Origin: Paramecium sonneborni
Taxonomy: Eukaryota > Ciliophora > Oligohymenophorea > Peniculida > Parameciidae
NCBI GenBank assembly: GCA_905182985.1
Contig: CAJJDN010000039.1
Coordinates: 540,434 to 604,433, forward strand
DNA: 64,000 nucleotides
Direction of reading: 5' to 3'
In this document: positions 11,471-22,290 of the stretch, in pieces
How the letters are laid out: every line of letters begins with the position of its first letter
Position numbering within the stretch: position 1 is the first letter of the stretch
The notes under the pieces: model-generated
Databases searched by the model: none
What the model saw: the letters and a program-made list of their open reading frames with translations, nothing else
Told to the model about the DNA's origin: nothing
Program-made: the position numbers and the translations under genes

Positions 11471-12914
11471 ATGATGATTAAATAAGAGCTATAATCTTAG
11501 AAAATTTAGATAAGAATTGCAATAATTCAAAGTTAATAAAGAGAAAGAATCAGAATTTTTTTTTAAATTAAGAGAAATTCTATCCTTAATAGATAAAACA
11601 TAAATTTTATTAAATTTGAGCAAATCTTAGAAAGTCAATCATCACATTCGTTATAAAAAGAATTTAGAATCAATAATTAAATATTTTTTTATTTATCTAG
11701 AGAAGCAATAATCCCTTGATATCATATTTTTCTGATCTATTAATTTTAAATATAAGAAAAATTATAGAGATAATCAAATATTAAATAAAGAATTTTATAA
11801 ATTTATTTGAGGATTACCATTTCAAGTTATTTAGGATGACTATATTATTTAATTAATTCCTATTACTTCATTAGAAATTTGTAATAATTAAAGGTTTTCC
11901 AAAGAAATAACTAAAATTTTAAATATTTCCTATAAGAAATACCTGCAACCTAACAACGATGTGTTTATTCGAACTTTATGTGAAAATATATTGTTTAAAA
12001 AATAAGTTTGATTAAAAATGAGCATTCTTAAATAAAATAAGAGTTTATATCCTAATATTATTTAGATAATTCTACTCTTGTCAAAATGATTTCCAGCCAA
12101 TTAACACATATTCTAATATATTAATCTTGAGGCTAAATAATTATATTATAAAATTCTTATTTAATCCCTCAAGAAACCGTTTATAAAAAGGATTTTAGAG
12201 AAAGAACCAAAAATAAAAAATATATGCAATTTAACTATTTTGAAACTAAATCTTTTTTATCAAAATATTAAACAGAATTAAATATAGAATTTCAAACAAT
12301 ATCTATTATGGAGAAGGAATACATCCATTATTCATTAAATTAATTATAATATAATTTTATTTAGATAAAAATTTTTATAAAATTTATAATGATTTTTAGT
12401 TATATCAATAATGAAATATCATTTGAAAAAATCAAAAAAATTTACTAAGAGTTTCCATTAAATTATTCCTCAAATCTGAAAAGATTTTGGGAATTAAAAT
12501 AAAGAATCATTACAAAAACCTTGGATAAACAATAAATTATTTAATAAAGTAAATTAATGAAGATACGATTAATCATTTCGCAAATCTTGAATTACTGTAA
12601 CTTATAATTAAACATTTCAATGAAGTAAAATTTAAAGATTAGTATAACTTTCTTTAATTCTAAATTGATTTAGTATACTAAATTTAAAAGTAGTTGAATA
12701 ATTAGTGAAAGTAGAAACTACTGATATTAAGGCTTTACAAATTATAATTAATATTGCTATCATTAACTTTGAGGAAGTTAAATATAATTTAGATCTTTGT
12801 AATAAAGGAATAAAATTATTTAAAAGATATTTAGTCTATCCAAAGAGAGTGGTTAGAGAAGCTGTTTAAGAAGAAATAAATAAATTGTGTATAGTATTTT
12901 GTTAAGGTTTATGA
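11471..12914 (+). pseudogene. Degenerate importin-alpha/ARM-repeat gene
   Basis: The plus strand here shows protein-like fragments in changing frames, broken by in-frame TGA codons that no GT...AG intron seems to remove. Pieces include KFRQELQQFKVNKEKE, then GLPFQVIQDDYIIQLIP with FIRTLCENILFKK (both resemble importin-alpha ARM blocks), and a long C-terminal frame DIKALQIIINIAIINFEEVK ... YPKRVVREAVQEEIN ending TGA at 12912-12914. It begins ATGATGATTAAATA, close to the first bases of the ARM gene at 8097-9506 on the other strand. Best explanation: a paralogous copy decaying by frameshifts and UGA mutations. A real gene with introns I missed cannot be excluded. Confidence 0.45.
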
Positions 12915-12929
12915 TTTTAAATAAATTAA

Positions 12930-13427
12930 TCATTATTTTTTTAATCTCACTAATTATTACATTAGTTGTTCATTTTGTTAAAGCAAGTGTGCAGTTTTAT
13001 TAATTTATTCAATATTTGGTTTTTATGCATCATCCTTCTCTGCTTCAAGTATTGCACATTTTTAGTTCAATTTTTCTATTTATTCTTTTTATTATTTTAT
13101 CTGTTCCTATAACTATAAGATGACTGTTAAAAGACTTGATTAATCTCCATCTATTGATTCAATTCCATCTTCAAAATGGTTAATTTCTTTTTATTATTGT
13201 ATCTATCTATGTGATTTTGCTGATTTCATTGGAGTAAAGTATAAACTACGAGCACTCATAGGTTATCTATAAGTCTGATTACCATTTGTTTTTTTAATCG
13301 GTTTTGAAACAAAAAAATCTGAGTCCTCTTATTCTGATTTATATCTAATTGATTATCTTTCTTAACAATCTTGCTAAATTTTCTAAACCACTTTTTCAAT
13401 ATTATGTTAATGTAACAAAATTGTCAT
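12930..13427 (-). CDS. Small coiled-coil protein
   Basis: Single exon of 165 codons, MTILLHQHNIEK to a TGA at 12930-12932, with the stop 16 nt from the end of the convergent pseudogene. The N-terminal half is polar with Arg/Ser-rich segments (NQTYRQPMSARSLYFTP, MKSAKSHRQIQQQKE). The C-terminal half is a clear coiled coil with heptads (LQLQEQIKQQKEQIEKLNQ; ILEAEKDDAQK; LLQQNEQLMQQLVRLKKQ). No catalytic motif. The SLYFTPMKS segment resembles a phosphorylation or docking motif, but this is inference. Probably a cytoskeletal adaptor; family not recognised. Confidence 0.78.
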
Positions 13428-13932
13428 AGATCTAATATTATATTATTTCATATTAAAATTAATTGAAACATTTAATGAAATAACATTATTCTACAAGTAT
13501 ATTTTTAATGTGAAAAACAGAATTATAAAATAGAGAGAGCCCTAATATAAAATTTGTAAAAATTAAGTTGGGAAACTTCATATAAGAATTTTTATGTTAA
13601 TTAAAATTTATTGAAGATGAGAATTTTCAAATTTAGATTAACTCTAATAAAATTGTTAATTTTTCATAAGGAATTTTAATTTAATATTACATTTATGTTA
13701 GTTATTGTACAAAAAATTTAGATTTAAATTTTACCACAATGAAATATAATAATATAAACTTTTTTATAAAATCGTAGTAGTCAAAAGTAATCATATAAAA
13801 TTAATATTTTTTCAAGATATTAAATATCCCTCAAACTTAAAAATAAAAGCTTTGTTAATGATGCTATTTATTTTATTACTTTTTAAATGAATAAAATTCT
13901 CTTAAATTTTAAACGAATAAATTAATTATTAA
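13428..13932. other. Intergenic region between divergent genes
   Basis: About 500 nt of A+T-rich DNA separating divergent start codons at 13427 (minus) and 13933 (plus); it must hold both promoters. No motif stands out. Confidence 0.6.
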
Positions 13933-14790
13933 ATGGATTAAATAGCAATAGATTAAAATAAAGAACAAGTTTAAATAAAAGGAATTTAGAATTTGTTCTT
14001 TCCCAATAAAAGAAACTTTCATATTTATGTTGAATTGTTGAAATAATGTCAAAAAAAACTAATTGTATGTATGTATCAAATTTCACATAAAATATTGGTC
14101 AATATTTTAATTGACCTTTCACTGAATGGAAGGGATATATAAATTATAACTAATTAAAATAATGAAAATACTAAAGAGAAGTAGATCCTTTTAATGATGA
14201 TTTAAAGTTCTTTAGAAAAAATTAAAATTGCAGTATATGAGAATTAATTTTGTTTAATGCATTCAAAATATTGTGTGATAGATGACTAAATTATAATGAC
14301 AGGTTCAGCTAATTGGACTAATAATGCATTTAGAAAAAATGTAGAAAGTGTAGTTATTTTGAATAATGAAAAAGAGGCATAGAAGTATGTTTTAGAATTT
14401 GGAAAGGTTTGGAATAAATCCCAACTTTTAAGATTAAAAGGGTAGAATCTTGACTTTTTGCCATTTTTAAATATGGAATAAATGATGTTTGTAGGAAGAA
14501 AAAGATAGAAGACCAAATTCAATAAAATAATTGATTTAGAAAACAGTCATCTATAAGAAGAAAATAAAGATGAGGAAGTTAAAGAATAATCAGATGAAAG
14601 TAGCTAAGATTATTGTTAGAAAGTTATTTATATTGATAGTAATACTAAGAGCAAAAGAATTAAACACAAATTAGATAAGGCACTAAATTTATAATATAAT
14701 GATTTAAAGGAGGGAAATCTAGTAATTTAAATAGATTCTTCCAATTAATAAAATATAGTTTAAATTGATGAAATTGAAATTATATTATGA
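13933..14790 (+). CDS. PLD6/Zucchini-like phospholipase-D-family protein
   Basis: Single exon, 285 residues. The fold order of single-HKD mitochondrial PLD6 (Zucchini) is visible: LFFPNKRN (the VxFFPS-type strand), KLIVCMYQISHKILVNILI (first core strand and helix), GRDIQIIT, then the catalytic stretch MHSKYCVIDDQIIMTGSANWT, shown here up to the Trp, with H-x-K-x4-D and the GSxNW block, then NVESVVILNNEKEAQKYV and FGKVW. One HKD per chain implies a dimeric active site, as in PLD6. An acidic/basic tail of about 110 residues follows. No obvious N-terminal transmembrane helix, unlike mitochondrial PLD6. The family acts as a phosphodiesterase on cardiolipin or as a small-RNA endonuclease; which applies here is unknown. 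Confidence 0.82.
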
Positions 14791-14830
14791 TCAATAATAA
14801 TTATATTAAAAAATAAAATATAATATTATA

Positions 14831-15777
14831 ATGACCTTAGTAATAGATGATTTATAAATATTGGATTACGATTTATTTGGCAAATGTACTGACATGATAG
14901 TAATTTTAAATACATAATAAAAAGAGCTTTATATCAAATAGAAGCCCAATTCAAATCACATAACCTTAAATAAAGGCGGTAGCAAAATTAACAAATTAAC
15001 TCATTTAAATTCTAAAGAATTAAGAAGCTTGGAAGTTTTTAAATTAATCAGAGAATGAAGAGATAATTTTTATCTTGAAAAATAACTTTAAAAAAATTTA
15101 AAAGGAGAAATAGGATTTAGAAGCAAAAAATTATGAGTTAAATAATTAAAGAGATGAGTTTTTGAGATAAATATAAGAATTAACTAAAGATAGAGATAGC
15201 GAAAAAAATTAAAAGTATAAATTAAGTTAAGAAGTAAAATTTTAGTTTATTTTAGAATTAAGCTAAATATGACTTTATCTAATAATTAGAGGAAACAAAA
15301 GATGAATTATAAAAACAATTTGAGAATTAGAATAACTAATTAATAGAACATAATGAATAATTACAAAATGAAGTGAATTAATTAAATGTTATTCTGAATT
15401 TCAGGAATTAGAAAATCCAAAATTAAGAGGGAGAAATTACAAACCTCTAATAAAATTTAAATCAACTTTTAAATGATTAAAATCAAGATCAAAATCATGA
15501 TCTCTTTAATAAATTTGAAGGTATTTTCGAAGAGAATTAGAATCTGATGGATTAACTTAGATTTGCTATTTAGAATTCTAAAGATTTCTTTCATAGATTT
15601 AATATTGAAGATGAAGAACAATAACCTCAAAATGAGAAACTAGAAAATCAAGAATTCATTTAGGAATTAAAAAAATGTTAAAAAAATTTCCTTGATAATT
15701 TTCATAGTTTTTCTGCTATTAATAAGTGGCTTTTTTATGTTTTTGGAGCTTATGTAATATTAAAATTAACTTAATGA
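14831..15777 (+). CDS. Tail-anchored coiled-coil protein
   Basis: Starts MTLVIDDLQILDYDLFGKC and ends TGA at 15775-15777. Two short introns fit: one of about 19 nt near 15030 and a 22-nt one (gtaaaattttagtttattttag) near 15234. The centre is long coiled coil rich in Glu/Gln/Asn (NYELNNQRDEFLRQIQE; EETKDELQKQFENQNNQ). The C-terminus is FHSFSAINKWLFYVFGAYV followed by a few residues: one hydrophobic helix with almost nothing after it, the layout of a tail-anchored membrane protein such as a golgin or SNARE-like tether. The N-terminal region could be a small globular domain. Role as an ER/Golgi tether is inference from architecture alone. Confidence 0.74.
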
Positions 15778-15916
15778 TATATATAATTTATTTAGAGAAA
15801 GTAATTTTATATTAATAAGAATTTATTTTATGAAATAAAGTATTCTTTAGTTTGCTAAGATTATTTGTATAGATAATATTAGAATATTAATATAAAAATA
15901 TAAATTATAATTAAAG

Positions 15917-16436
15917 ATGGTAACTTATGTGATATTTTGAATTAGTAACCATTGAATGATATAAATGTTGATGAAGTATTAAAAGGATTATCAGCTGTAG
16001 AAGGAGCAAATGGTTATGTAATATTTAATTAAGACTGTAAAAATTGAATAATTATATTTCTTAGGTATTCCTTTAAAAAGATCAGAAAAAAATATAACTT
16101 ACGAAAAAGCTGTTCATATGTCTGCTTTAGTTGCCGATTTATGGAATGTTACAAAGAAATGTATCTAAAGAGAATTGAAAAGTCTCGATGTATTAAATGA
16201 ATGTAAATATTTTAGAATGATCTTGAGATAATTAGAATAAGAACAAAAGCTTAATCTGAATATATAATTTCATAATGTAATATAGATTAATAATCATATA
16301 AGAGGGTGATTATACAATGATAGGTATACAATTATGTGGAAAAGCTATAGAAGAGGCTAAATTAGCTGCAGCTGCTGAGGCTTAGGCTGCTGCTGAAGCA
16401 GAAAAGGCAAAAAAGGGAGATAAAGAATAAAGTTGA
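15917..16436 (+). CDS. Dynein light chain, roadblock/LC7 family
   Basis: Read through four tiny introns: the first starts directly after the ATG (gt at 15920). The protein is a classic roadblock domain: NVDEVLKGLSAVEGANGYVI, NQDCIPLKRSE, TYEKAVHMSALVADLW, KSLDNDLEIIRIRTKAQSE, then GDYTMIGIQLC. The fit of each exon to the roadblock fold is what fixed the intron borders. A C-terminal tail not found in animal roadblocks follows, rich in Ala and Glu (KLAAAAEAQAAAEAEKAKK). The family forms dimers that bind dynein intermediate chains in axonemal or cytoplasmic dynein. Stop TGA at 16434-16436. Confidence 0.88.
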
Positions 16437-16479
16437 TTTCAGCTATTAATTATAATATTAGAAATATTTATTATTATTA

Positions 16480-16986
16480 ATGGCATTTGATAAGACTGTT
16501 GTTACAAAAATTACAACTCTTGGAGTTGCTGGAATTACACTAGCTGTAGCTATTTGGGGTTTTTTTGAAGAGATTACCTTAAATAACATAATGATTTGTA
16601 TCAATCTAATGTATAATATTGATGGAATTTAGAATCATATCAATGGTTTTATTACCTTCTGAATTTTAAGTAGCATGGATAAAAGATGGATTTGGATTAA
16701 TAGACAATTTATTTGGTAGAGGGATTTATATTTTCTTGTAATATTTCATACTTATTAAAGCATTGGATCTTGGGTCTTTGGTTTACACAGTAGATATTCT
16801 GGAGCTGGAATATCAACTTATGCTTTTATAGTGGGGATTATAGATTTATGTGTTGGTGTCCTTTATGTAATATTTTATTTTGCAGTACAAACTTATTCTA
16901 TATTCAATAGTTTGGTGACTCAGCATAACCTAAGTGAATTTATAAATTTCATATTATAATATATAAATAATTTCTTTTTAATATGA
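16480..16986 (+). CDS. COPI-associated-type four-helix membrane protein
   Basis: MAFDKTVVTKITTLGVAGIT begins a small protein with four hydrophobic helices. Introns of 22 nt (gtataatattgatggaatttag) and 23 nt (gtaatatttcatacttattaaag) restore the frame. The centre carries the family pattern LLPSEFQVAWIKDGFGLI-DNLFGRGIYIFF, in which an acidic loop is followed by GRGxxYIF, then IGSWVFGL and VGIIDLCVGVLYVI. This agrees with the COPI-associated protein family found in protists and fungi (Golgi-type vesicle traffic). Only about 45 nt separate it from the roadblock gene upstream. Family call rests on the GRG-YIF block, so moderate confidence. Confidence 0.68.
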
Positions 16987-17102
16987 TTAAATATTCCTTT
17001 TAATTAAGAGATTATTAAAGAACATTCGTAGTCTAAGGTTTTTTACTTTTTTAATTAAAATAACATTTTTTAATATAGTTATTGTTTATTATTCAAAATC
17101 AT

Positions 17103-17924
17103 TCATTCTAGTTTTTATTTAAGTCTTGTTTGAATTAAAGTAATCACATAAATAATAAAATATAATATTTATGTCATGCTGCTTTCTGTTATATCTACAG
17201 TACAAGATATAATAAATCCAATTAATATATATGCAAATTTATTTTTCATTCCAAAAATGACATAAAATAGTAGTAAACTTTAAATGATGTAGATCGTCAA
17301 AATAGATGTCTACATCATAAAAACACAAACCATAAGAGATGTTATAAGTGATCCTTTGTCAGTAATAATAAATTATAGTAAAGGTAATAATATAGAAAGT
17401 TTACAGACAATATTTTCGCAAGTAAATAAATAGTAAATGTATATAAATCCTGGAATTAAAGATACAATTTATGCATGTCTAAGATTATATTAAAAATGCA
17501 CACCAGTTTTCCATGATAAATCAATCAATAAATATATTGAGATTATTAATCCAACAAAATTTAAGAAACTACATAATTTCATTGTAAGAAATATAAAAAA
17601 TGGAAAAATAATGATAAAAGCAATTACAAATAATCTTATGATGACACTCAATATGAAATTTACAATAGCATAGTTTGTTATAAAATATGAAAAAAATCCA
17701 AATTAGATGCTAGTTTAGATTGGTTATAAAAGTAAGGAGCATTTTATATTTTTTAGAGCTACTTTAAAAATATTTATTTTACCTGGTATAATTAAGGATA
17801 AAATAGCTAATAATTGCTTAAGTATGACTATCTAAGTGCACAATTAATCTAAATTAAAATGTAGGTAGTATAAGACAAATAACTCTAATAGAGCAAATAT
17901 TAATGTTAATATTTTTTATAGCAT
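17103..17924 (-). CDS. Polytopic membrane protein, unknown family
   Basis: Single exon of 273 codons from MLQKILTLIFALLELF to TGA at 17103-17105. Almost the whole length is hydrophobic, with eight or so predicted helices (LLAILSLIIPGKINIF, VIAFIIIFPFFIFLTMK, FVGLIISIYLLIDLSW, ILTIYIIQSLLLFYVIF, YILIGFIISCTVDI) joined by short polar loops. The LIDLSWKTG loop and the SLIPGFIYIYYLF helix recall TMEM185-type proteins, but I cannot confirm this. Ends with a basic tail (QTRLKQKLE). Convergent with the plus-strand gene at 16480-16986. Confidence 0.68.
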
Positions 17925-18232
17925 AATTTAAATAATACTTATTATTTTTGTTAGATTATATATAAATTTATAGTATTACATCTTATTAGATTGAATTGTT
18001 AGATTTGATCAAGCTTTAAAATATTTTAAATGCTTTATCTATTAATTTTTATTTGAAATGATATTATTAAAGTAAATGAGGAATTGTAATTAGAAATAAT
18101 AAAATATAAAAGGAAGATCTTGTATTAAGATGTATTAAGATGAATGTTATTAGAAAAGATAATAAGTATTGAATTTAAATAAAGCAAAATTTAGAAAGAA
18201 TATTAAAATTATTTAGAAATATTCTCGAAAAT
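17925..18232. other. Intergenic region between divergent genes
   Basis: A+T-rich spacer of about 310 nt between divergent starts; nothing recognisable apart from a short direct repeat of aagatgtatt near 18125-18141. Confidence 0.55.
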
Positions 18233-18895
18233 ATGAAGAGAAAGGTTAGGGAATATGATGAGAATGAATTTTCGAAAGCAGATTTGAAAATCATCTTATT
18301 AGGAGATAGTGCAGTAGGAAAATCAAAATTAGTTGAAAGATTTCTATTAGATGATTATGAAGAAAGATAATAATCTACATATGCATTAACAATGTATAGA
18401 CATAATGCAAAATTTGAAGGGAAAACCTATAAGATTGGTATAGATATAAAAATAAATAAAATTAGATTTATGGGATACGGCTGGATAAGAATGCTTTTAA
18501 ACATTGCATGCATCGTATTATTATGGTGCTCATGCTTGTATTTTAGTAAATTGAATAATAAAGTAGTGTTTTGATGTCACAAGAAAAATAACATATACAA
18601 ACTTAAAGAAATGGTATGAAGAAATGAGATAGAATTGTCCAACAATACCTTGTTTATTGGTTGCGAATAAAATAGATTGTATTTAAATTGATGAAAGATT
18701 TTAGTGGATCCTAGTGTAACTGAAACTAAATTTAAGTTTGCAGAGAGTAACAATCTTCCTATTTATTATACATCTTCAGCAGATGGAACAAATGTAGTTA
18801 AGGTATTTTAGGAGGCTTTGAAAGCAGCTATTGAACATAAATAAAAGCCTGGTGGATAATTTATGGATGATTTAATGGATTATTTTTAAGGTTGA
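18233..18895 (+). CDS. RABL2: RABL2-like small GTPase
   Basis: All G boxes are present: G1 LLGDSAVGKSKLVE, the RABL2-type switch I QQSTYALTMYRHN, G3 DLWDTAGQE, G4 VANKID and G5 YYTSSADGTNVV. RABL2 features include the YALT switch I and the absence of C-terminal prenylation cysteines (the protein ends MDDLMDYFQG). Three tiny introns are needed, one between KTYKI and DLWDT (29 nt) and one of 21 nt just before CFDVTRK. RABL2 delivers the IFT-B complex into cilia and is needed for motility and sperm-tail assembly in mammals. It starts MKRKVREYDENEFSKADLK. Stop TGA 18893-18895, convergent with the next gene. Confidence 0.9.
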
Positions 18896-18924
18896 AAAGG
18901 ACATTTATTATGATATATATTCAT

Positions 18925-19524
18925 TCAATCATCATCAAATTCATCATTTGTATCACAATCATCACAATCACTGAATGACATTTCTATCTTCTTATCATTA
19001 TTATGTTATTAGTATATTATTACTGTTTAAACATCTTAATTGTAGTAATAAATTGATTCCTCATTGAATTGACATTAAGGAACTTCACCATCTATTATCA
19101 TATCTTCAAAGTGGAATTATTATTATTATTATTACTACATTTCTTATACTTCTTCTTACATTTATTAAATATTATTTTCTTCATCTGAAAATATTCCTGA
19201 CTCTATTTATTAATATTGTTGATATTTTAATAGATTTCTCAAATATCCCATCTTTTTATCCCCTATTTCATTTAAGTCTAGGATTAATTCCGCTTTTCTA
19301 AATAATAATTATTTTTATTACTTTAATAACTAATGATAATCTTCTAATGTCTTTTTTGGAACCCCCACTTTTTCAGCAGCCTATTTTAAACTGTATTTTA
19401 TCTTATTTCCATTCTAATCAATTTCTCCATTTTTGAATAACTTTCTCCATTGATCCACACTCTGTTTTGCATCCATAATAGAACGTTCTTTTACTCTCTT
19501 AAAAACATGTCGTGGTTAATCCAT
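18925..19524 (-). CDS. Small HTH-like, Gln-rich protein
   Basis: Single exon, 199 residues, MDQPRHVFKRVKERSIMDA to TGA at 18925-18927. Residues about 45-65 (KYSLKQAAEKVGVPKKTLED) have the spacing of a helix-turn-helix of the CENP-B/Pipsqueak type (A-A-x3-G-V-x3-T-L). A coiled segment follows (YHQLLKQQKQLLFRKAEL), then a Gln run, then a strongly acidic end (SDCDDCDTNDEFDDD). This suggests DNA binding plus an acidic tail, but such ciliate proteins are uncharacterised. Stop faces the RABL2 stop only 29 nt away. Confidence 0.68.
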
Positions 19525-20036
19525 AACTATTGAAAAATTATATTATATAATTATTAATTTCTTCTCATTCAATATTACTTGCAAAGAAAATAATAAACAT
19601 TCACGCTGTTTTAATTTATAAAACTCGACCTTCTATACATATATTAAATGCTGGACCAAGCAAAAATATTTTAAAAAACAAAATAGACAATTAAACTTCT
19701 TCATTTCAGAATGAAAAACATTATATACTTTCCATTCAATTTAAAAAAAATAAATTAGATAATAATTGCGGTAAATATTTTTTCAAATAATAAGAAATAA
19801 TATTCATCTATAACATTTCTAAATTAGAATATTTCTATAAAATAACTTAAGATTTACCTTTTTTATCTTTAATATTCTCATAGCTAGATACAAATATTGT
19901 TGAATAGATTATAGAATAAAAGAATGAATAGATTTGTATTTAATAATACTAATTTGAAATTTAAATAAGAATCTAAATATAATGAGTTTTTTTTTTGAAA
20001 CTTACTGAATGTAATAGATTAATAAAAAAATTTATA
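19525..20036. other. Intergenic region between divergent genes
   Basis: About 510 nt of A+T-rich DNA; no coding potential or RNA gene recognised on either strand. Confidence 0.55.
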
Positions 20037-22015
20037 ATGATTATTTTTGTATTGCTTTTAATATAGGTTAGTATAAGCAAAAGAGTGTCATATTCATGTG
20101 TATCAGAATATTTTTGGACAGGATAAACTTGTTTACCTTGTGAGAAGGGTTGTAAGTGTAGTTCTTATATGGGATGTGATGGAAATTTATAATGTTAAGA
20201 TGGATGGGTATTTTAAGAGGAAGGAGAGAAGAAATGTGTAGAATGTCCAAAAGGATGTAGTACATGCATATTAAAAGGGATAAATGGATTTATTTGTAAT
20301 AAATGTTAAACAGGATATTAACTGATAGGTAATAAGATGTAATATAATAATAGCGAATATCTGTGTACCATTGAGTTTTAATATAAGGTTAGGGAATGTA
20401 AAGTTCTTTGGATTTGGATTGTGGGGGATTCCTTATTGGTCAATTTCTTTAGACAATTTACCATAAGGAATTGAAGAGGCCTATTCTACATTAGATTGTA
20501 TAGAAAGAGATCAATCTACAACATTTTGTTTGAAATGTCCAGATGGTTCATGGTTAAATGAAGTAATGTAATGTGAGAAATGCGGACCTGGTTGTTCAGT
20601 ATGTAATTCTAGAGGAACTTGTGTAGAATGTGAGAGTGGATATTATTGGGGTGAATAATAAGGTTAATATAATGAATACAATGCGTATTTCAATGGAGCA
20701 GCAAAATGCATATAATGTAATATTGAATATGCAAAGGCATGTGATGGGAAATAGGTTTTCAGTTGTATGGATGGAACTTATTTATAAAATTCAATATGTG
20801 TAGATTGTTTAAATCAATGTTAAACATGTATTGATGGTAATTCATGTATCACATGCAAGTAAGCATATTACTTTTAGAACAATTAATGCTAATTTTGTAT
20901 TGGCAATAGTGATACAAATATCAGCTGTTTAGAATGTTCAAATGATACTGAATGTAGTAAATGCTCTGATTCTTATATGTTAATAAACTCCTAGTGTTAT
21001 TTAATTCCTTAAGATCCAGGCTGTGAAACTTTTAGAGCAAAAGGTAATAATTAAGTTGTATGTGATGTTTGTTTAAATGGATTTTATTTGTATTAAGGTG
21101 TTTGTTATTCTTGTATGGATTAGAATGAATTATATGAATTATGTACTAATTTGGATGAATCTGGATAATCTCCATCGATCTATCCAACTTAATGTTTCAC
21201 TAATATAGCAGATCCAATTAGTACAGAAAATTACTTTCTCATTTAATAAACTGATTAAGAAATCAAAACTAATTTATGTGTTTTAAATAATAATGGATGC
21301 ATAAGAATGGTTGATTCAAGTGGGTTATGTTCATAATGTGCTGATCATTACACTTTAAATAATGGCATTTGTTATTCATGTTCAACTATCTAAAATTGTT
21401 TAGAATGTTCTTATAGCAATGGACTTTACTGTACTCAGTGTATATAATCTAACTACATAAGCAATAATGTATGCATTCCATGTATTAATGGATGTGATGT
21501 TTGCTCTTAATAAAATTCTTGTGATTAATGTCTTCCAGGATATTACTATAATTCACAACAATAGTGTATTAAATGTTCTGTTGATAACTGCTTATCATGT
21601 CCTAATGATATATGCAACAATTGCTCACCTTAATTCTTTCTTTATTCCAATACTTGTTAGTTGTGTCCACCAGGCTGTTCCAATTGTCAAGGAACTTTAG
21701 GCAGAGAATGTATTTCCTGTCTTAATGGATTCTATTTGAATGTATACAAAATTATCTAACAGTTTAGAATAATGGTTGTTATCCAGGAACCTAATATTGT
21801 GCTCAATATAATAATGATGGAACTTGTTAACAATGTATTTATGGAGCATATGTGGCTAATAATCAAGAATGTCTACCATGTATTTCACTTGGAGCTGGAG
21901 TAAAAATATTCCTTTCTATCTTATTTAGTATGTCTGTGGATAAAATGCAAATGTCTAGTGCTTTTTAGAACTATTACATTTCACTGTTTTATTTATGTTA
22001 TTTTTGTTTCAGTGA
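20037..22015 (+). CDS. Cysteine-rich furin-like-repeat surface protein
   Basis: The protein starts with a signal peptide (MIIFVLLLIQVSISKR) and continues as about 600 residues of closely spaced CxxC units: CLPCEKGCKC, CVECPKGCSTC, CEKCGPGCSVC, CLPGYYYNSQQQCIKC, CPPGCSNCQG. This is the furin-like or GF-receptor-type Cys repeat common in ciliate secreted proteins. The frame shifts near 20375-20440 (border uncertain), near 21740 (26-nt intron) and near 21897 (29 nt). The C-terminus, YVCGQNANVQCFLELLHF followed by a hydrophobic run, looks like a GPI-anchor signal. So it is probably an extracellular, membrane-attached protein. It is shorter than Paramecium immobilisation antigens and lacks their periodic octocysteine spacing. 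Confidence 0.78.
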
Positions 22016-22290
22016 ATTTATATTCATATTCAATTTATTTATTAAATTAAGTTTATACGTCTGTTTATCTTTCACAAAATCTTCCCTAAATTAAATTGAA
22101 ATATCTCAAACTTTTTTGATTCAATTATTAAAATTTAAATAGAATAGAATTTATGAATCCAAATAACAATCAAAATTTTAACATTTGATCTAAAAAATAA
22201 ATGAAATCGATTTTAATTGTTCATAATAAAAGATAAAAATATTTTCATGATTGATTGTTTATTTTTTTTTAATTTTTTATTTAAATTAAA

